Shown: positions 34,633 to 46,537, numbered from the stretch's first letter. The stretch is 64,000 bases of DNA from Terribacillus aidingensis (GCF_900215625.1 NZ_OBEK01000002.1:872668-936667); one strand, 5' to 3'. A program made the numbers and translations. Notes: a model not told the origin generated them from the letters alone.

Positions 34633-36378
34633 TTAGCCTTTCTTTGCACGGCGCTGCTGCGGGATGACGAGAAGCTGCCCTTCTGAAACTGCATCTTCCT
34701 CCAATTTGTTCGAGCTAAGAATCGCGCTCGCTGGCACATCATAGCGTGTTGCAATCTTCTCTAACGTATCTCTTTCCTGCACGATACACACACGTACCTT
34801 GGTGAATGTTTCCTCTCTAGCGCCGAACATACTGACGAGGAAATTGGCATTACTGCGATCACCTGCTGCTTCTTGCTCTTCCGCTTCTTCTGCTAAGTCT
34901 TGCGGCTGAAGCTCTTGATTGACTGGAACTTCTTCAACAGATACGCCTTTATAAGAATCTGTGTATGGGTTGTCATCTATGTCATCTTCTTCAAAATCAG
35001 CTTGCGGTACTTCCGTCGGCTCTGCTGTTTTGCTGCCAAAGAATTCACTCAGCGTTTTCGTTTCTTTATACTTATACTTCCATCGATCATCTTCCTCAGA
35101 CGTCAAAACAGGAGGAGCCTCAAATGCAGGCGGAGGCGGTACGTCTTCTTCCTGCTTGGCTTGGTACGTAAAAGTAAAGTCAGGAGCTTCTGCAGGCTCC
35201 TCATGCGGCAGCTCACGATCCAACGTGTATGCATGATCATCTTCAGAACCCGCTTGGCGGAAATCAGCAGCTTGAAAAGCGTCCTCCAGTTCATCCTGCA
35301 GCACATAAAGTTCCTCTGGGCGCTGCTCGCTTTCCTCAGCAGCATCAGCGTCTTCTTCCTGCACAATGGACGAGGACTGATCCGCCGCCTCAAACGCTGC
35401 TTGCTTTCGCAATTCTTCATATGCTTCATTTGCTCGCAAAGCCTCTGCGTGCGCTTCGTCCATTGCTTGCTCTTGCAGACGTGCTTCTTGGATTGCTTGC
35501 TCTTGCAAATAAGCTTCTTCGATTTCAGATTCTGGCTGCTCGACTTGCGCTTCAGCTGCAGGTTCTGCGTTTGCTTCTGGTTCAGCTGGAGCATCTGTTT
35601 CATATTGCGCTTGTGAGAAGAAATAATTTTGTGGTGTTTCTGGCTGTTCCGTTTCCTCCGGCTGCGGAGAAGCGGCATATGCTTCTTGATTAAAATTGTA
35701 CGGCTGCTGCTCGTCACTTGGCTCAGCGGCTAAATCATTCTGTTCAGCTTCTGAAAGTACTTCTTCGGTTTGTTCTGTTTGGAACGAATAGGCTTGCTCC
35801 TCAGCCTGATAATTGTCACGAGCTGCAGATTCAATCTGCTCAGCTATTTCGTCTGTATAAGACTGCACAGGCTCGCCTTGCTCAAATGTTGGAATAGGGT
35901 AGTAAGGCTGCTCTGGCGCTTGAGCTTGTGTTTCCGGCTGTCTTTGTTCCTCTGTGACACCATAGATTGCAACAGTAGCATGAAGTTCCAGCACATTTGT
36001 GCCGGGAATTTCATAATCAAACTGATCGATCGCTACATACACTTCGTTCAGCTGGCGTATACGATACTTAGGAACAGATATTTCAACGGGAAAGCGATGG
36101 TAAAATGTATTCGTGCCAGTTTGCTGTCTTTCCACATTCTCCATTTCTCTCGTACCAGGGCTGACAGCTACAGCACTGCCTTCCACAACTTCTTCAACAG
36201 GATGATATTCTCCTGTTAGTTCAATGACACCTTGAACAGAAATATCATGCTCAAACTCCTGGATATTAATCTCCGGCTCCAATGCGATTCCGATAAGATC
36301 CTGCAGCTGGTCTTCAGCTCGAAAACTGAGTGATTCTTTTATATCAAACGTAAAAGGCGTTGTCTCATTTTTAGACAA
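34633..36378 (-). CDS. spoVID: Stage VI sporulation protein SpoVID
   Basis: Scaffold protein that drives encasement of the spore by coat. I start at TTG 36378 because GGAGG lies 7 bases upstream (LSKNETTPFTFDIKESLSF). 581 residues. The N-terminal beta-rich domain (about 1-200) is conserved. A long low-complexity region rich in Glu, Ala, Gln and Pro follows (about 200-480). The C-terminal LysM (about 525-570: CIVQERDTLEKIATRYDVP) binds lipid II or peptidoglycan. It pairs functionally with SafA, whose gene is at the other end of the window. Confidence 0.94.
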   Translation of the reverse strand: MSKNETTPFTFDIKESLSFRAEDQLQDLIGIALEPEINIQEFEHDISVQGVIELTGEYHPVEEVVEGSAVAVSPGTREMENVERQQTGTNTFYHRFPVEISVPKYRIRQLNEVYVAIDQFDYEIPGTNVLELHATVAIYGVTEEQRQPETQAQAPEQPYYPIPTFEQGEPVQSYTDEIAEQIESAARDNYQAEEQAYSFQTEQTEEVLSEAEQNDLAAEPSDEQQPYNFNQEAYAASPQPEETEQPETPQNYFFSQAQYETDAPAEPEANAEPAAEAQVEQPESEIEEAYLQEQAIQEARLQEQAMDEAHAEALRANEAYEELRKQAAFEAADQSSSIVQEEDADAAEESEQRPEELYVLQDELEDAFQAADFRQAGSEDDHAYTLDRELPHEEPAEAPDFTFTYQAKQEEDVPPPPAFEAPPVLTSEEDDRWKYKYKETKTLSEFFGSKTAEPTEVPQADFEEDDIDDNPYTDSYKGVSVEEVPVNQELQPQDLAEEAEEQEAAGDRSNANFLVSMFGAREETFTKVRVCIVQERDTLEKIATRYDVPASAILSSNKLEEDAVSEGQLLVIPQQRRAKKG

Positions 36379-36470
36379 GTGGAATCCTCCCTCCAAGATT
36401 TAAGCATTCTCTGTACTAAAACCTATGCGGGTGCTGCTGCACATATGTAGGAAAATCCCTTGTCCGTATG

Positions 36471-36500
36471 AAAAAAGCCCAAGCAATAAGCTTGGACTTT
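36471..36500 (-). terminator. Terminator of hemAXCDBL
   Basis: AAAGTCCAAGC / GCTTGGGCTTTTTT with one G-U pair on the minus strand. Confidence 0.9.
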
Positions 36501-36503
36501 CAT

Positions 36504-37796
36504 TTATGATGCTGCAATTTTTTTGAAAGCTTGTCTTGCAGCTTCTATTGTTGCTTCAATATCTTCATCCGTGTGCGCAGCTGACAGGAATAAGCCTTCA
36601 AACTGGGACGGCGGCAGGAAAATACCTGCTTCAATCATTTCTCGGTAATACGTAGAGAAGTGATCCAAATTAGCTGTTTTTGCTGTATCAAAGTTGATAA
36701 CCGGTTCATTGGTAAAGAATACGCCGATCATGGAACCCGCTCGATTTACTTGCAAAGGAATACCGAATTCCTCTGCCGCTGCTTTGTACCCTTCCGCAAG
36801 ACGGTCAGCATGTGCATTAATTTTTTCATATGCTGCTTTATCCATCGCAGCCAATGTTTCATAACCGGCTGTCATTGCCAATGGGTTACCCGACAACGTA
36901 CCAGCTTGATAAATATCACCAGCTGGCGCGATACGATCCATAATATCTTTACGGCCGCCATACGCACCGACTGGCAGACCGCCGCCGATGATTTTACCTA
37001 GACAAGTTAAATCCGGCTCCACGTCAAAATGACCTTGCGCAGAATGGTATCCAACGCGGAATCCTGTCATTACCTCATCAAAGATAAGCAACGAGCCATG
37101 CTGCTTTGTAATCTCCCGGATGCCTTCTAAGAAACCAGGCTGCGGCGGCACAACACCCATGTTACCGCAAACCGGTTCAGCGATTACCGCAGCAATATCG
37201 TCTCCGAACTGTTCAAACGCATATTTTACGCTTTCTAAGTCATTATATGGAACCGTAATGGTATTACGGGCAATCGTCTCTGGTACTCCTGGGCTGTCTG
37301 GCAGACCAAGTGTTGCCACACCAGAGCCTGCTTTAATCAATAGAGAGTCTCCATGACCATGGTAGCTGCCGACAAACTTCAGAATCTTGTCACGCCCAGT
37401 AAAGCCGCGTGCCAGACGCAAAGCACTCATGGTAGCTTCTGTACCAGAGTTGACCATGCGGACAATTTCCATAGAAGGAATACGCTCTTTTACTAAAGCA
37501 GCCATCTTATTTTCTATAACTGTTGGAGCACCGAAGCTTGTTCCTTTTTCGGTAACGCTTTTGAGCCCTTCCACAACACGCTCATCTGCATGACCTAGAA
37601 TGAGCGGCCCCCAGCTTAGTACGTAATCGATGTACGTATTCCCATCAATGTCGGTGATTTTTGAACCCTTTCCGCTTTCCATGAAAATCGGGTCCATTCC
37701 GACAGAACGAAATGCACGAACTGGAGAGTTCACGCCGCCAGGCATGTGCTGTTTAGCTTCTTCAAATGCTGCAATTGATTTTTCAAAGTGCTTCAT
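36504..37796 (-). CDS. hemL: Glutamate-1-semialdehyde 2,1-aminomutase
   Basis: PLP enzyme that forms 5-aminolevulinate from glutamate-1-semialdehyde. 430 residues. The PLP lysine is in [32 protein letters not shown] and the [15 protein letters not shown] motif are family landmarks. It is the last gene of hemAXCDBL and starts 13 bases after hemB, with AAAGGAGGAATCGCA before the ATG. Other aminotransferases are excluded by the GSA-specific motifs. Confidence 0.98.
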   Translation of the reverse strand: MKHFEKSIAAFEEAKQHMPGGVNSPVRAFRSVGMDPIFMESGKGSKITDIDGNTYIDYVLSWGPLILGHADERVVEGLKSVTEKGTSFGAPTVIENKMAALVKERIPSMEIVRMVNSGTEATMSALRLARGFTGRDKILKFVGSYHGHGDSLLIKAGSGVATLGLPDSPGVPETIARNTITVPYNDLESVKYAFEQFGDDIAAVIAEPVCGNMGVVPPQPGFLEGIREITKQHGSLLIFDEVMTGFRVGYHSAQGHFDVEPDLTCLGKIIGGGLPVGAYGGRKDIMDRIAPAGDIYQAGTLSGNPLAMTAGYETLAAMDKAAYEKINAHADRLAEGYKAAAEEFGIPLQVNRAGSMIGVFFTNEPVINFDTAKTANLDHFSTYYREMIEAGIFLPPSQFEGLFLSAAHTDEDIEATIEAARQAFKKIAAS

Positions 37797-37809
37797 TGCG
37801 ATTCCTCCT

Positions 37810-38787
37810 TTAATTGTCTTCCTTCAACCATCTTGCTACATCTTTAGCAAAGTACGTCATAATCAAATCAGCGCCCGCACGCTTCATACCAATCATTTTC
37901 TCCATAACAATGGCTTTTTCATCGATCCAGCCGTTCAGCGCAGCAGCTTTGACCATGCTGTATTCTCCGCTTACGTTATAAGCAACAACTGGTACGTTGA
38001 AGTTATTGCGAACGTCACGAATAATATCCAAATAAGCAAGTGCAGGTTTGACAATTAAGAAGTCTGCATTTTCGTCAATATCAGAGTCTGCTTCGCGCAG
38101 TGCTTCCATTCTGTTGGAAGGATCCATTTGATATGTTTTGCGATCGCCAAACTGCGGAGCACCTTCTGCAGCTTCACGGAACGGACCATAGAAAGCAGAC
38201 GCGTATTTGACGGAATAAGCCATAATCGGTATGTTCGTAAATCCTGCTTCATCCAATCCTTTGCGGATAGCTTGTACATAACCGTCCATCATGTTGGAAG
38301 GGGCAATAATATCTGCTCCAGCTTTCGCCTGGCTTACAGCTGTATCTACCAAGTAGCCCAGTGATTCATCATTATCGATTATTCCGTCATGCACAATACC
38401 GCAATGGCCGTGAGACGTGTATTCGCAAAGGCATGTATCGGCAATCAAAAGCAAGTTCGGAAATTCTTGTTTCGTCTGCGTGATAGCCCGCTGCACGATG
38501 CCATGATCATGGAATGCGCCCGTACCGACTTCATCTTTCTCTGCCGGGATACCAAAGAATAAGACAGATTTGATTCCAAGTTCGCTAACTTCCTTCATTT
38601 CAGCTGATAAGTTATCAAGTGACAGCTGAAATACACCTGGCATGGAGGATACTTCATTACGGATGTTTTCTCCTTCTGCAACGAATACCGGATAAATCAA
38701 GTCATCTACAGTTACTTGTGTTTCTCTTACTAATGCCCGCATGTTCGCAGATGTACGCAAACGGCGGTGGCGTTTAAATTCAGCCAT
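37810..38787 (-). CDS. hemB: Porphobilinogen synthase (delta-aminolevulinic acid dehydratase)
   Basis: Joins two aminolevulinate molecules. The start is ATG 38787 ([20 protein letters not shown]) with AAGGACTGGTG upstream; the ATG at 38811 lies within hemD without a site. 325 residues. The metal-binding cysteines are visible in [17 protein letters not shown], indicating the zinc type. Schiff-base lysines lie in [15 protein letters not shown] and VKPALAYLD. It begins one base after the hemD stop. Confidence 0.98.
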   Translation of the reverse strand: MAEFKRHRRLRTSANMRALVRETQVTVDDLIYPVFVAEGENIRNEVSSMPGVFQLSLDNLSAEMKEVSELGIKSVLFFGIPAEKDEVGTGAFHDHGIVQRAITQTKQEFPNLLLIADTCLCEYTSHGHCGIVHDGIIDNDESLGYLVDTAVSQAKAGADIIAPSNMMDGYVQAIRKGLDEAGFTNIPIMAYSVKYASAFYGPFREAAEGAPQFGDRKTYQMDPSNRMEALREADSDIDENADFLIVKPALAYLDIIRDVRNNFNVPVVAYNVSGEYSMVKAAALNGWIDEKAIVMEKMIGMKRAGADLIMTYFAKDVARWLKEDN

Positions 38788-38788
38788 A

Positions 38789-39574
38789 TTAATCACCAGT
38801 CCTTTGTTCATAGAAGTGTACTAATGTATCAATCATTGCTTCTGCCGTAAAAACATCCGGCACCAGGATGTTGTGAAAGCCGTGCCGCTTGGCAGCTCTC
38901 TCTGTTGTCGGACCAATTACAAGACACAGCTTGTCTAGCTGCGTGTGTTTCATGCAAGAGCTGCGGATAAAACCGAAAAAAGCCTCAATGGAAGATGGAC
39001 TCGTAAAAGTCAGGACCTCTGGTTTTTCATACTCCAGCACATCGTTTAAAAGCGTCTGATTTGTTTGCTCTTCTACCGTATCATATACTACCATTTTCTC
39101 AAATGCATAGTCATTCTGTCTTAAGCCATTTGCCAAAGCCGGCCGAGACAGACTGCCTTGAACGAGCAAAATACGGCTGGCAGCATGGTGTGTTGCCGCA
39201 AAGGCATCTGCTAAATCATCTGCCGTATACGCTTCCGGAACTAAATCAGCTTTCCGGTCGAGTATCTCCTCTATCGCATTGGCCGTCTTTTGTCCGACAG
39301 CGGCAATTCGGCAATGACGCCAGTTGTCCAAATGGGAATAGTGGTTCACGACTGATTGAAAATGTTTTACGCCATTTCTGCTGGAGAAGAACAGCCAGTT
39401 GAAACGATCTGCTTGCTGAGAAAGCAATTGATTCCGCTCATCGTTTCTCGTTCGGAAAGTTAATAAAGGAACTTCTATCGGGTCTGCTCCTGCAAGGGCG
39501 AGCTGCTCAGCGAACCGCGCTGTCTGCTGCTTCGGACGCGTTACCAGCACCTTGACAGCCGGCAGCCGGCTCAT
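38789..39574 (-). CDS. hemD: Uroporphyrinogen-III synthase
   Basis: Cyclises hydroxymethylbilane with inversion of ring D. 261 residues. HemD proteins are poorly conserved, but [20 protein letters not shown] at the N-terminus, [22 protein letters not shown] and [14 protein letters not shown] are characteristic. The start overlaps the hemC stop by 4 bases (ATGA), so translation is coupled. Confidence 0.96.
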   Translation of the reverse strand: MSRLPAVKVLVTRPKQQTARFAEQLALAGADPIEVPLLTFRTRNDERNQLLSQQADRFNWLFFSSRNGVKHFQSVVNHYSHLDNWRHCRIAAVGQKTANAIEEILDRKADLVPEAYTADDLADAFAATHHAASRILLVQGSLSRPALANGLRQNDYAFEKMVVYDTVEEQTNQTLLNDVLEYEKPEVLTFTSPSSIEAFFGFIRSSCMKHTQLDKLCLVIGPTTERAAKRHGFHNILVPDVFTAEAMIDTLVHFYEQRTGD

Positions 39575-40503
39575 TTAGATTCAGACTCCTGAATCGCCTT
39601 GTTGACAATCTCCTGTGCACCTTGTTCCTGCATACGTTCTGCAGCAATCTTCCCTACTTCTTGCGGATCGGCTCCGCGCACTTCTTCTTTATATACTTCC
39701 TTTCCATCTGCAGAAGCAATCAAAGCTGTCAAAACAACTTCATCTTCCTCCATATGGGCTACACCTGCAATTGGTACTTGGCAGCTGCCGTTCATAAGAT
39801 AAAGGAAAGTACGCTCAGCCAATACCGTTTGCTGTGTATACGAATCATTGATTTTCGCTAGCAGCTCGATCAATTCCATATCTGTATCACGGCATTCAAT
39901 CGCTAAAGCACCTTGTCCGATAGCCGGCAGACATAGATCTGTTTCCAGGAATTCGGTTACAATGTCATCGCTCCAGCCCATCCGTTTTAAACCAGCAGCT
40001 GCGAGGACAATCGCATCAAAGTCCTCTTCCTTCAATTTACGCAGACGTGTATCTATATTGCCGCGAATCGGTTTAATTTCAACATCCGGACGAATGGAAA
40101 GGATTTGTGAAGCGCGTCGCAAACTGCTCGTTCCGACAACTGCACCTTCCGGCAATTCTTTTAAAGGAAGGTTATTCTTTGAAATCAAAGCATCACGATA
40201 GTCTTCTCGTACAGGTACGCTGGCAATCGTCAGGCCGACCGGAAGCTCTGATGGCATATCTTTCATACTATGTACAGCCATATCAATGTCTTCATTATAC
40301 ATAGCTTCCTCAATTTCCTTCACAAACAGTCCTTTACCTCCGACCTTAGATAGTGTCACGTCTAGGATTTTATCTCCCTTTGTTTCGATTTTCTTTATTT
40401 CGAATTCATATGGTGCACCAGCTCGTTTCAGCTGTTCAATTACCCACTTTGTCTGCGTGAGTGCCAGATTACTTTTTCTTGAACCTACGATAATTTTTCG
40501 CAT
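39571..40503 (-). CDS. hemC: Hydroxymethylbilane synthase (porphobilinogen deaminase)
   Basis: Joins four porphobilinogens. 310 residues. The dipyrromethane cofactor is attached to the Cys of [12 protein letters not shown]. The N-terminal [15 protein letters not shown] and the [14 protein letters not shown] motif are typical. Catalytic Asp lies in the DMAVHSMKD region. It follows hemX by 26 bases and overlaps hemD. Confidence 0.98.
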   Translation of the reverse strand: MRKIIVGSRKSNLALTQTKWVIEQLKRAGAPYEFEIKKIETKGDKILDVTLSKVGGKGLFVKEIEEAMYNEDIDMAVHSMKDMPSELPVGLTIASVPVREDYRDALISKNNLPLKELPEGAVVGTSSLRRASQILSIRPDVEIKPIRGNIDTRLRKLKEEDFDAIVLAAAGLKRMGWSDDIVTEFLETDLCLPAIGQGALAIECRDTDMELIELLAKINDSYTQQTVLAERTFLYLMNGSCQVPIAGVAHMEEDEVVLTALIASADGKEVYKEEVRGADPQEVGKIAAERMQEQGAQEIVNKAIQESESK

Positions 40504-40529
40504 TGCAATACCTCCTGGAAGATGGGTCG

Positions 40530-41354
40530 TTACCCTGTAAAATGAAAAGATGAATACGTGCTCAGCAAGAAGAAGTTAATGATAAGAATTAGGAATGCCG
40601 CTATTGTATATATTGCTAATCCTTTTCCTCGAATGCCTCTTGCTAAACGCAGGAATAAATAGACGGCATAAACGGCTAAAACGGTCAGTGATCCGATTGT
40701 CTTCCAATCATACCAATAAAAGACCGCAGCTGTCGTGTATGCCCAAACGACACCCATAATAACTGATAACAGCAATAATGGCGTACCAATAGTGATCGAT
40801 GTAAAGGTGTATGTTTCTAGCTTACCCAAGTCACCGAGTCTCGTCCAAAATCGATATCCTTTTTTTTGTTTCAGAAGCTGAAACTGCAGGACATACATGA
40901 CAGCAAAGACGAAAGAAAGCGTAAAGAATGCATAAGCGAGTATTGCTAACGTAATATGAGCAATCAGCACTTCATTCATAAACGGTATTGTTCTCGTCCA
41001 CTGCCGCTCATAAGCGGAGCTCGTAATGTATAACAACATCATAAAAAAGCCGACCACATTTAAAAAGAACGTGAGAAAATCGACTTTGTAGATCCGATTA
41101 ATAAACAAGGACAAAGACACAAGCACCCAAGCATAAAAATATAAACCTTCATAGACGTCTTTAACTGGCAGACCGCCATGCGAGATCATTTCCTGCAATA
41201 AAAAAAGGCTCTGGAAGAACCAAACCAATGTAAGCAAACGGAAGGCGAGTTGATTCGCCTTCCGATTTTTTTGTATAAAGTCGATAAAATAGCTGAAAAT
41301 GCTGGCTGCATATAAAACTAATATGATTTCATAAAGATAAGCAGGTACCTGCAT
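40530..41354 (-). CDS. hemX: HemX, cytochrome c assembly-like membrane protein
   Basis: A 274-residue polytopic membrane protein (about eight segments) of the CcsA/CcmC superfamily. In B. subtilis HemX lowers HemA level. The family tryptophan region is seen as [16 protein letters not shown]. It lies between hemA and hemC as in B. subtilis. AAGAAGGGCTCCCAA precedes the ATG. Whether it binds haem here cannot be said. Confidence 0.95.
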   Translation of the reverse strand: MQVPAYLYEIILVLYAASIFSYFIDFIQKNRKANQLAFRLLTLVWFFQSLFLLQEMISHGGLPVKDVYEGLYFYAWVLVSLSLFINRIYKVDFLTFFLNVVGFFMMLLYITSSAYERQWTRTIPFMNEVLIAHITLAILAYAFFTLSFVFAVMYVLQFQLLKQKKGYRFWTRLGDLGKLETYTFTSITIGTPLLLLSVIMGVVWAYTTAAVFYWYDWKTIGSLTVLAVYAVYLFLRLARGIRGKGLAIYTIAAFLILIINFFLLSTYSSFHFTG

Positions 41355-41371
41355 TTGGGAGCCCTTCTTTT

Positions 41372-42727
41372 TTATCTAGTAGTGGATGCATTAGGTACAG
41401 ATGCGATGTTCTGCGCCTCGTGACGCTCCAGCTTGATAATATTATTCTGTTTGTCCAGAACAGATTTCTCAATACCAAAGATCTCTGCGAATTGCTGAAT
41501 AAGCTCTTCGCTGTTTTCACGGCCGGCAAGCTCTTTCGCCTGTGTAATAGGCTGCTTTAGCATTTGGTTAACAATACTTTTCGTATGCTTGTTCAGCACG
41601 CGGATTTCCCGTTCACTCAAGTTCGGCAATTTACGCTCGAGGCTTTTCATTGTCTCTGTCTGTATGGAAGCTGCTTTGCGGCGAAGCTCCGTAATCACCG
41701 GTACAACGCCTAATGTCTGCAGCCATAATTTAAAATCAACAATGCCGCCTTCGATCATAATTTCGATATTTTCTACAGCTTCTTGACGGGCTGCTAAGTT
41801 CGCATCTACGACATCCTGCAAATCATCGATATCATATAAGAATGTGCTTTCCAATTCGTCCACATCCGGATTAATATCGCGTGGTACAGCAATGTCGACC
41901 AGGAATAGAGGCTGCCCTTTTCGTACTTTTAGAATAGGCTGGAGAATCTGTTTATCCAGTACATACCCAGGTGCACCAGTAGAACTGATGACAATGTCTG
42001 CGTGTTCCAAAGCAGACTCTAATTCATCCCAACCAGCTGCTTTGCCGTTGAACAATGCTGCTAGCTGTTCTGCTTTTTCTTTCGTACGGTTAACGACTGT
42101 TACATCCTGTACGCCTGAACCATGCAGATTTTTTGCTGCCAGTTCCCCCATTTTACCAGCGCCGAGAATAACAACTCGTTTTGAAGCGATATCACCGAAT
42201 ATCTTCTTCGACAGCTCCACGGCTGCATAGCTGACAGAAACCGCATTCTCACCGATTCCTGTTTCTGTATGTGCCCGTTTTGCTACTGTAACTGCTTGTT
42301 TAAATAATTCATTGTATATAGTGCCCGATGTATGCAGCTCCTGTGCTTTTTGAAAAGCGCGTTTCAGCTGACCTAGGATTTGTGTTTCCCCAACGACCAT
42401 AGAATCCAACCCGCTTGCTACGCGGTACAGATGCTCCACAGCTCGTTCATCCTCATGAAATGTAAGATAAGATGCGATTTCTTCTTTCTCTATACCGAAC
42501 CATTCAGATAAGAATTTCTTTATATAATAGCGCCCGGTATGCATTTGATCGACTACTGCATATATCTCCGTGCGGTTGCATGTAGAAACGATCACATTCT
42601 CGAGCATGCTTTTCTGGTTGGAGAGTGCTTGCATCGCTAATCCAAGCTCTTCTTCCTTGAAGGTTAATCTTTCTCTTATTTCAATCGGGGCTGTGCGATA
42701 ATTGATTCCTGCAACTAACATGTACAT
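41372..42727 (-). CDS. hemA: Glutamyl-tRNA reductase
   Basis: First committed step of tetrapyrrole synthesis: reduces glutamyl-tRNA to glutamate-1-semialdehyde. I start at ATG 42727 ([20 protein letters not shown]), which aligns with the B. subtilis protein and has AAGGGGG 8 bases upstream. 451 residues. The nucleophile is the Cys in [12 protein letters not shown] (about residue 50). The NADPH domain has [16 protein letters not shown]-terminal dimerisation helix follows. First gene of the haem operon. A TATACT -10-like string lies about 40 bases upstream. Confidence 0.97.
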   Translation of the reverse strand: MYMLVAGINYRTAPIEIRERLTFKEEELGLAMQALSNQKSMLENVIVSTCNRTEIYAVVDQMHTGRYYIKKFLSEWFGIEKEEIASYLTFHEDERAVEHLYRVASGLDSMVVGETQILGQLKRAFQKAQELHTSGTIYNELFKQAVTVAKRAHTETGIGENAVSVSYAAVELSKKIFGDIASKRVVILGAGKMGELAAKNLHGSGVQDVTVVNRTKEKAEQLAALFNGKAAGWDELESALEHADIVISSTGAPGYVLDKQILQPILKVRKGQPLFLVDIAVPRDINPDVDELESTFLYDIDDLQDVVDANLAARQEAVENIEIMIEGGIVDFKLWLQTLGVVPVITELRRKAASIQTETMKSLERKLPNLSEREIRVLNKHTKSIVNQMLKQPITQAKELAGRENSEELIQQFAEIFGIEKSVLDKQNNIIKLERHEAQNIASVPNASTTR

Positions 42728-42841
42728 TCCCTTTTCCCCCTTGAAAACCGTATCGCTCATACCAGTATAACACTACGTAATTTCTGTCCTCGGTAAATTT
42801 GTGAACAGAACGTAAACAATTGTGTTAGGATAAAGTGTGTC

Positions 42842-42870
42842 TTGCATTTAGGTGTGAGTTTGTGAATAAT
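42842..42870 (+). promoter_or_regulatory. Sigma-A-like promoter for the LiaI-like gene
   Basis: TTGCAT (42842-42847), 17 bases, AATAAT (42865-42870). A perfect 14-base palindrome ATAATAATTATTAT lies downstream at 42935-42948, before the gene. Confidence 0.5.
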
Positions 42871-42961
42871 TTAATAAGTACATATAACAAATTAACACAG
42901 CTACTCATGATAATCAACGATTTAATCTTATTTAATAATAATTATTATGTGGAGAGATGTT

Positions 42962-43444
42962 ATGTCAAAGAAAAATGCTTTTGTCGGATTCTTATTACTT
43001 GGAGTTGGCGCTTATTTTCTGCTGCGTCAGTTGCGTGTACCCCTTTTTGTTGACTTTTATTCGTGGCCAACGCTGCTGATTATTATCGGTGCCGCACTGT
43101 TATTGCATGCTTATCTTGCGAAAGATCATAAAAACTTATTCGCCGGCTATACGCTGCTTGGCCTGGGAGTCCATTTTCACGGGTTAAGCCACTACACGTT
43201 TTGGACGGACAGCTGGGGTGCGTATCCGCTGTTGGTTGGAGCTGCGCTCTTACTAGCGGCGCTGAAAACCAAAAAAGGCTATGTATGGGCGATTTTGCTG
43301 CTGGCACTCGGTATTTTTGCGATTGCCGCACCTAAACAGCCCGCATGGTTCGGCTGGCTTGACCGAATTGCTGGTGTCATTAGTGATTACTGGCCTGCGC
43401 TGCTCATACTAGCTGGCGCATACCTCTTGTTTCGAAAAAAATAA
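42962..43444 (+). CDS. LiaI/LiaF-like transmembrane domain protein (DUF5668-like)
   Basis: A 160-residue protein with about seven or eight short hydrophobic segments of the LiaI/LiaF N-terminal type (FVGFLLLGVGAYFLLRQL, PTLLIIIGAALLLHAYL, YWPALLILAGAYLLF). Such domains occur in cell-envelope stress proteins. The start ATG 42962 has GGAGAG 5 bases upstream; the earlier ATG at 42947 is too close to it. It is divergent from hemA and convergent with engB, sharing a terminator. No conserved LiaF C-terminal domain is present. Confidence 0.78.
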   Translation: MSKKNAFVGFLLLGVGAYFLLRQLRVPLFVDFYSWPTLLIIIGAALLLHAYLAKDHKNLFAGYTLLGLGVHFHGLSHYTFWTDSWGAYPLLVGAALLLAALKTKKGYVWAILLLALGIFAIAAPKQPAWFGWLDRIAGVISDYWPALLILAGAYLLFRKK

Positions 43445-43479
43445 CCGTACAAGCTCAGCGGCTTGTACGGTTATTTTTC
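43437..43479. terminator. Shared bidirectional terminator
   Basis: AAATAACCGTACAAGC / GCTTGTACGGTTATTTTT between the LiaI-like gene and engB. Confidence 0.94.
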
Positions 43480-44059
43480 ATAGGAAATGTTTTAATACTC
43501 CCCATGCTTCTTCCTTACCTTCTCCAGTTTCAGAAGAGAAGGGCAATATGATGTCTTCTTGTTCCAGCTGCAATTCATCTGCGGCGCGTTTAATATGCTG
43601 TACACGCTTGCCTTTTGGAATCTTATCCAATTTCGTTGCAACCACAACTACCGGCAGTTCATAATGCTTGAGAAAATCGTACATTGTCACATCGTCCTTG
43701 GTTGGCTTGTGCCGAATATCAACTAACAGCACGACTGCCTTCAAGTTTTCCCGCTCTGTAAAATATTCTTCAAGCATTCTGCCCCACGCATTACGTTCCC
43801 GCTTGGAAACTTTTGCATAGCCATAGCCTGGCACATCAACAAAATGAAAACGCTCATTGATTTTGTAAAAATTTAATGTTTGCGTCTTCCCTGGTTTCTG
43901 TGATGTGCGGACAAGGTTCTTTCGGTTAATCATCTTATTGATAAAAGATGACTTCCCAACATTAGAGCGGCCAGCTAAAGCAATCTCCGGCATATGTGTC
44001 TCCGGGTATTGCTTTTTCGATACCGCGCTAATTACTATTTCTGCTTCAGTTACTTTCAT
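43478..44059 (-). CDS. engB: Ribosome biogenesis GTPase EngB (YsxC)
   Basis: A 193-residue GTPase needed for 50S subunit assembly. P-loop [10 protein letters not shown] (about residues 30-39), switch [18 protein letters not shown] (NKxD variant) and FSSETGEG. Its start overlaps lonA by 14 bases. In B. subtilis the lonA-ysxC pair also lies downstream of hemA, in the same direction. Confidence 0.98.
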   Translation of the reverse strand: MKVTEAEIVISAVSKKQYPETHMPEIALAGRSNVGKSSFINKMINRKNLVRTSQKPGKTQTLNFYKINERFHFVDVPGYGYAKVSKRERNAWGRMLEEYFTERENLKAVVLLVDIRHKPTKDDVTMYDFLKHYELPVVVVATKLDKIPKGKRVQHIKRAADELQLEQEDIILPFSSETGEGKEEAWGVLKHFL

Positions 44060-46382
44060 ATTTATCTTCCACCAATGCGTATTTTAATACCTCATCAAGA
44101 TGGCTGACTTTAATAAACGTCATGTCCTGCTTAATTGTATCCGGAATGTCTTCCAAATCCCGGTCATTATCAGCTGGGAAAAGAATCGTTGAAATTCCGG
44201 CTCGGTGCGCACTCAAGGATTTCTCCTTCAAACCGCCAATCGGCAGCACGCGTCCGCGAAGCGTAATCTCACCGGTCATACCAACTTCTTTTCGTACCGG
44301 TCTGCCCGTCAATGCACTAGTCAAAGCGGTCGCAATCGTAATACCAGCTGAAGGTCCATCCTTCGGTGTTGCTCCTTCTGGCACATGGATATGGATATCA
44401 TACTGTTCATGGAATGCCGGATCCACACCAAGCTCCTCGGCATTCGAACGGATATAGCTGAATGCTGCCTGAGCAGATTCTTTCATCACATCGCCAAGTT
44501 TCCCAGTGAGCGTCAGTTTTCCTTTACCTGGAGATAAGGAAACTTCGATGGATAGTGTATCTCCGCCGGCTGTTGTATAAGCAAGACCTGTCGCAGCGCC
44601 AACTTGATTCTCCTCTTCCATTAAACCATAACGGAAGCGCGGACGTCCAAGCAATTCTTCCACTTTCTTTTCCGTAACGGTAATTCGCTTCTTATCTTCC
44701 GACACAATGATTCTGGCAACTTTCCGGCATACAGCAGCAAGCTCGCGCTCCAGCCCGCGAACACCAGCTTCTCTCGTGTAGCGGCGGACAATATGCTGTA
44801 ATGCTTCATCTTTTAAGATAATGTTGCCTTTTTTCAAACCATTTTCTTTAATCTGCTTAGGCAGCAAATGTTCTTTCGCAATATGAAGTTTTTCCACTTC
44901 AGTATAGCCTGCAATGCTGATAATCTCCATCCGGTCCAGCAACGGTCCAGGTATAGAACCAAGGTTATTCGCTGTGGCAATGAACATCACATTCGAAAGA
45001 TCATACGTTTCTTCGATGAAGTGATCGCTGAATGTGCTGTTTTGTTCCGGATCAAGCACTTCAAGCATCGCGGAAGATGGATCGCCTCGGAAGTCATTTG
45101 ACATCTTGTCAATCTCATCAAGAAGGACGATTGGATTTGTTGTTCCTGCACGGCGCATTCCTTGCATGATACGTCCAGGCATCGCACCGACATACGTCCG
45201 GCGGTGACCGCGAATTTCCGCTTCATCTCGTACACCGCCTAATGATATACGAACGAATTTACGGTTGATTGCTTTACCAATACTTGTTGCTAGAGATGTT
45301 TTCCCGACCCCAGGAGGTCCAGCCAAGCACAGAATCGGTCCTTTTAAGGAATTGGTCAGTTTTTGTACAGCCAAATACTCCAAAATCCGTTCTTTCACTT
45401 TTTCCAAGCCATAGTGATCGGCATCCAAGGTTTCCTCGGCGTGCGGTATATCCAAGTTGTCTTCTGTTTGTTTCTTCCACGGCAAGGCAATTAACCATTC
45501 CAAATAATTGCGGATTACAGAGCTTTCCGCTGAGCTTTGCGGTACGCGTTCGTACCGGTTCAGCTCCTTCTCTGCAATCTCTTTCATATGGTCTGTCATG
45601 TCCGATTTCTTGATATCTTCACGGAACTGTTCGATTTCTCCGGACTTGCCATCCCGGTCTCCCAGCTCCTTCTGGATTGCTTTCATTTGCTCACGCAAGT
45701 AATATTCCTTTTGCGTCTTCTCAACGGACTGCTTCACACGCTGTCCAATTTTCTTCTCTAGATCCAGTACTTCTCGCTCATTGGTAATAATGGTGATGAT
45801 ATGTCGCAGCCGTTCTTTGACATCCAGCATCTCCAAAATTTCCTGTTTATCTTCTAATCGCAAAGAAAGATGAGACGTAATAATATCCGCCATCCGTCCC
45901 GGCTCTTTAATATCTGTTAAGGTTGCCAGTGTTTCCTGGCCAATCTTCTTCGAAACCTTTATGTATTGCTCAAACTGTTCTAACAATGCACGCATGAGCG
46001 CTTCTTCTTCATTCTTCGTCCCATGCTCGTCTGGTCTTTCCTCGATTTCGACGATGAATTGCTTTTCATCCTCAACAAAACGAATGATTTCCGCTCTATA
46101 TAATCCTTCAACCAGCACTCGCATGGTACCGTTCGGCAGTTTCATCATCTGATTGACTTTTGCTACGGTACCGACCCGATGAATCTCTTCTTCTGTCGGC
46201 TGATCCAGGTCTACCTCTTTTTGCGCAGCAAGAAAGATTGTTTCTTCCTCCAGCATAGCACGCTCCAATGCATGTACTGATTTCTCTCTGCCTACATCTA
46301 AATGCAACACCATTGTCGGAAAAATAAGCAATCCTCGTAAGGGCAAGAGAGGCGTTACTAGTGTCTTCTCTTTTTCTCCCAT
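44046..46382 (-). CDS. lon: ATP-dependent protease LonA
   Basis: Degrades misfolded and regulatory proteins. 778 residues, normal. The N-terminal substrate domain spans about 1-200, followed by a coiled coil. The AAA+ module has Walker [18 protein letters not shown] and Walker [12 protein letters not shown]. The C-terminal protease domain has the catalytic Ser in KDGPSAGIT and Lys in [28 protein letters not shown] precedes the ATG. The sporulation paralogue lonB, which lies next to lonA in B. subtilis, is not present in this interval. Confidence 0.98.
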   Translation of the reverse strand: MGEKEKTLVTPLLPLRGLLIFPTMVLHLDVGREKSVHALERAMLEEETIFLAAQKEVDLDQPTEEEIHRVGTVAKVNQMMKLPNGTMRVLVEGLYRAEIIRFVEDEKQFIVEIEERPDEHGTKNEEEALMRALLEQFEQYIKVSKKIGQETLATLTDIKEPGRMADIITSHLSLRLEDKQEILEMLDVKERLRHIITIITNEREVLDLEKKIGQRVKQSVEKTQKEYYLREQMKAIQKELGDRDGKSGEIEQFREDIKKSDMTDHMKEIAEKELNRYERVPQSSAESSVIRNYLEWLIALPWKKQTEDNLDIPHAEETLDADHYGLEKVKERILEYLAVQKLTNSLKGPILCLAGPPGVGKTSLATSIGKAINRKFVRISLGGVRDEAEIRGHRRTYVGAMPGRIMQGMRRAGTTNPIVLLDEIDKMSNDFRGDPSSAMLEVLDPEQNSTFSDHFIEETYDLSNVMFIATANNLGSIPGPLLDRMEIISIAGYTEVEKLHIAKEHLLPKQIKENGLKKGNIILKDEALQHIVRRYTREAGVRGLERELAAVCRKVARIIVSEDKKRITVTEKKVEELLGRPRFRYGLMEEENQVGAATGLAYTTAGGDTLSIEVSLSPGKGKLTLTGKLGDVMKESAQAAFSYIRSNAEELGVDPAFHEQYDIHIHVPEGATPKDGPSAGITIATALTSALTGRPVRKEVGMTGEITLRGRVLPIGGLKEKSLSAHRAGISTILFPADNDRDLEDIPDTIKQDMTFIKVSHLDEVLKYALVEDKYESN

Positions 46383-46467
46383 CGTGACACCTCCATATGT
46401 CTTCTTCAGTCCTTTTTAAAGTATATACACAACAACGGTACAGTACCCATACTTTGTGTATTTAAAG

Positions 46468-46504
46468 AAAAAAATCCCTTGCCACCAACTGTAACAAGGG
46501 ATTT
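46468..46504 (-). terminator. Terminator of clpX
   Basis: AAATCCCTTG / CAAGGGATTTTTTT on the minus strand. Confidence 0.92.
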
Positions 46505-46537
46505 GCTGTACATGTTATATTGCCTGACCGATGAACC

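Noticed and set aside
34900-35717. Long open frames opposite and beside spoVID
   Set aside because: They arise from the Glu/Gln/Ala-rich low-complexity region of SpoVID; their composition (Leu/Cys/Arg/Ser-rich) is typical of shadows.
36397-36470. Sigma-E promoter for spoVID
   Set aside because: A CATATGTG string resembles a sigma-E -10, but no matching -35 at the right distance was found.
46383-46467. CtsR or HrcA operator before lonA
   Set aside because: No GGTCAAA direct repeats or CIRCE inverted repeat are present.
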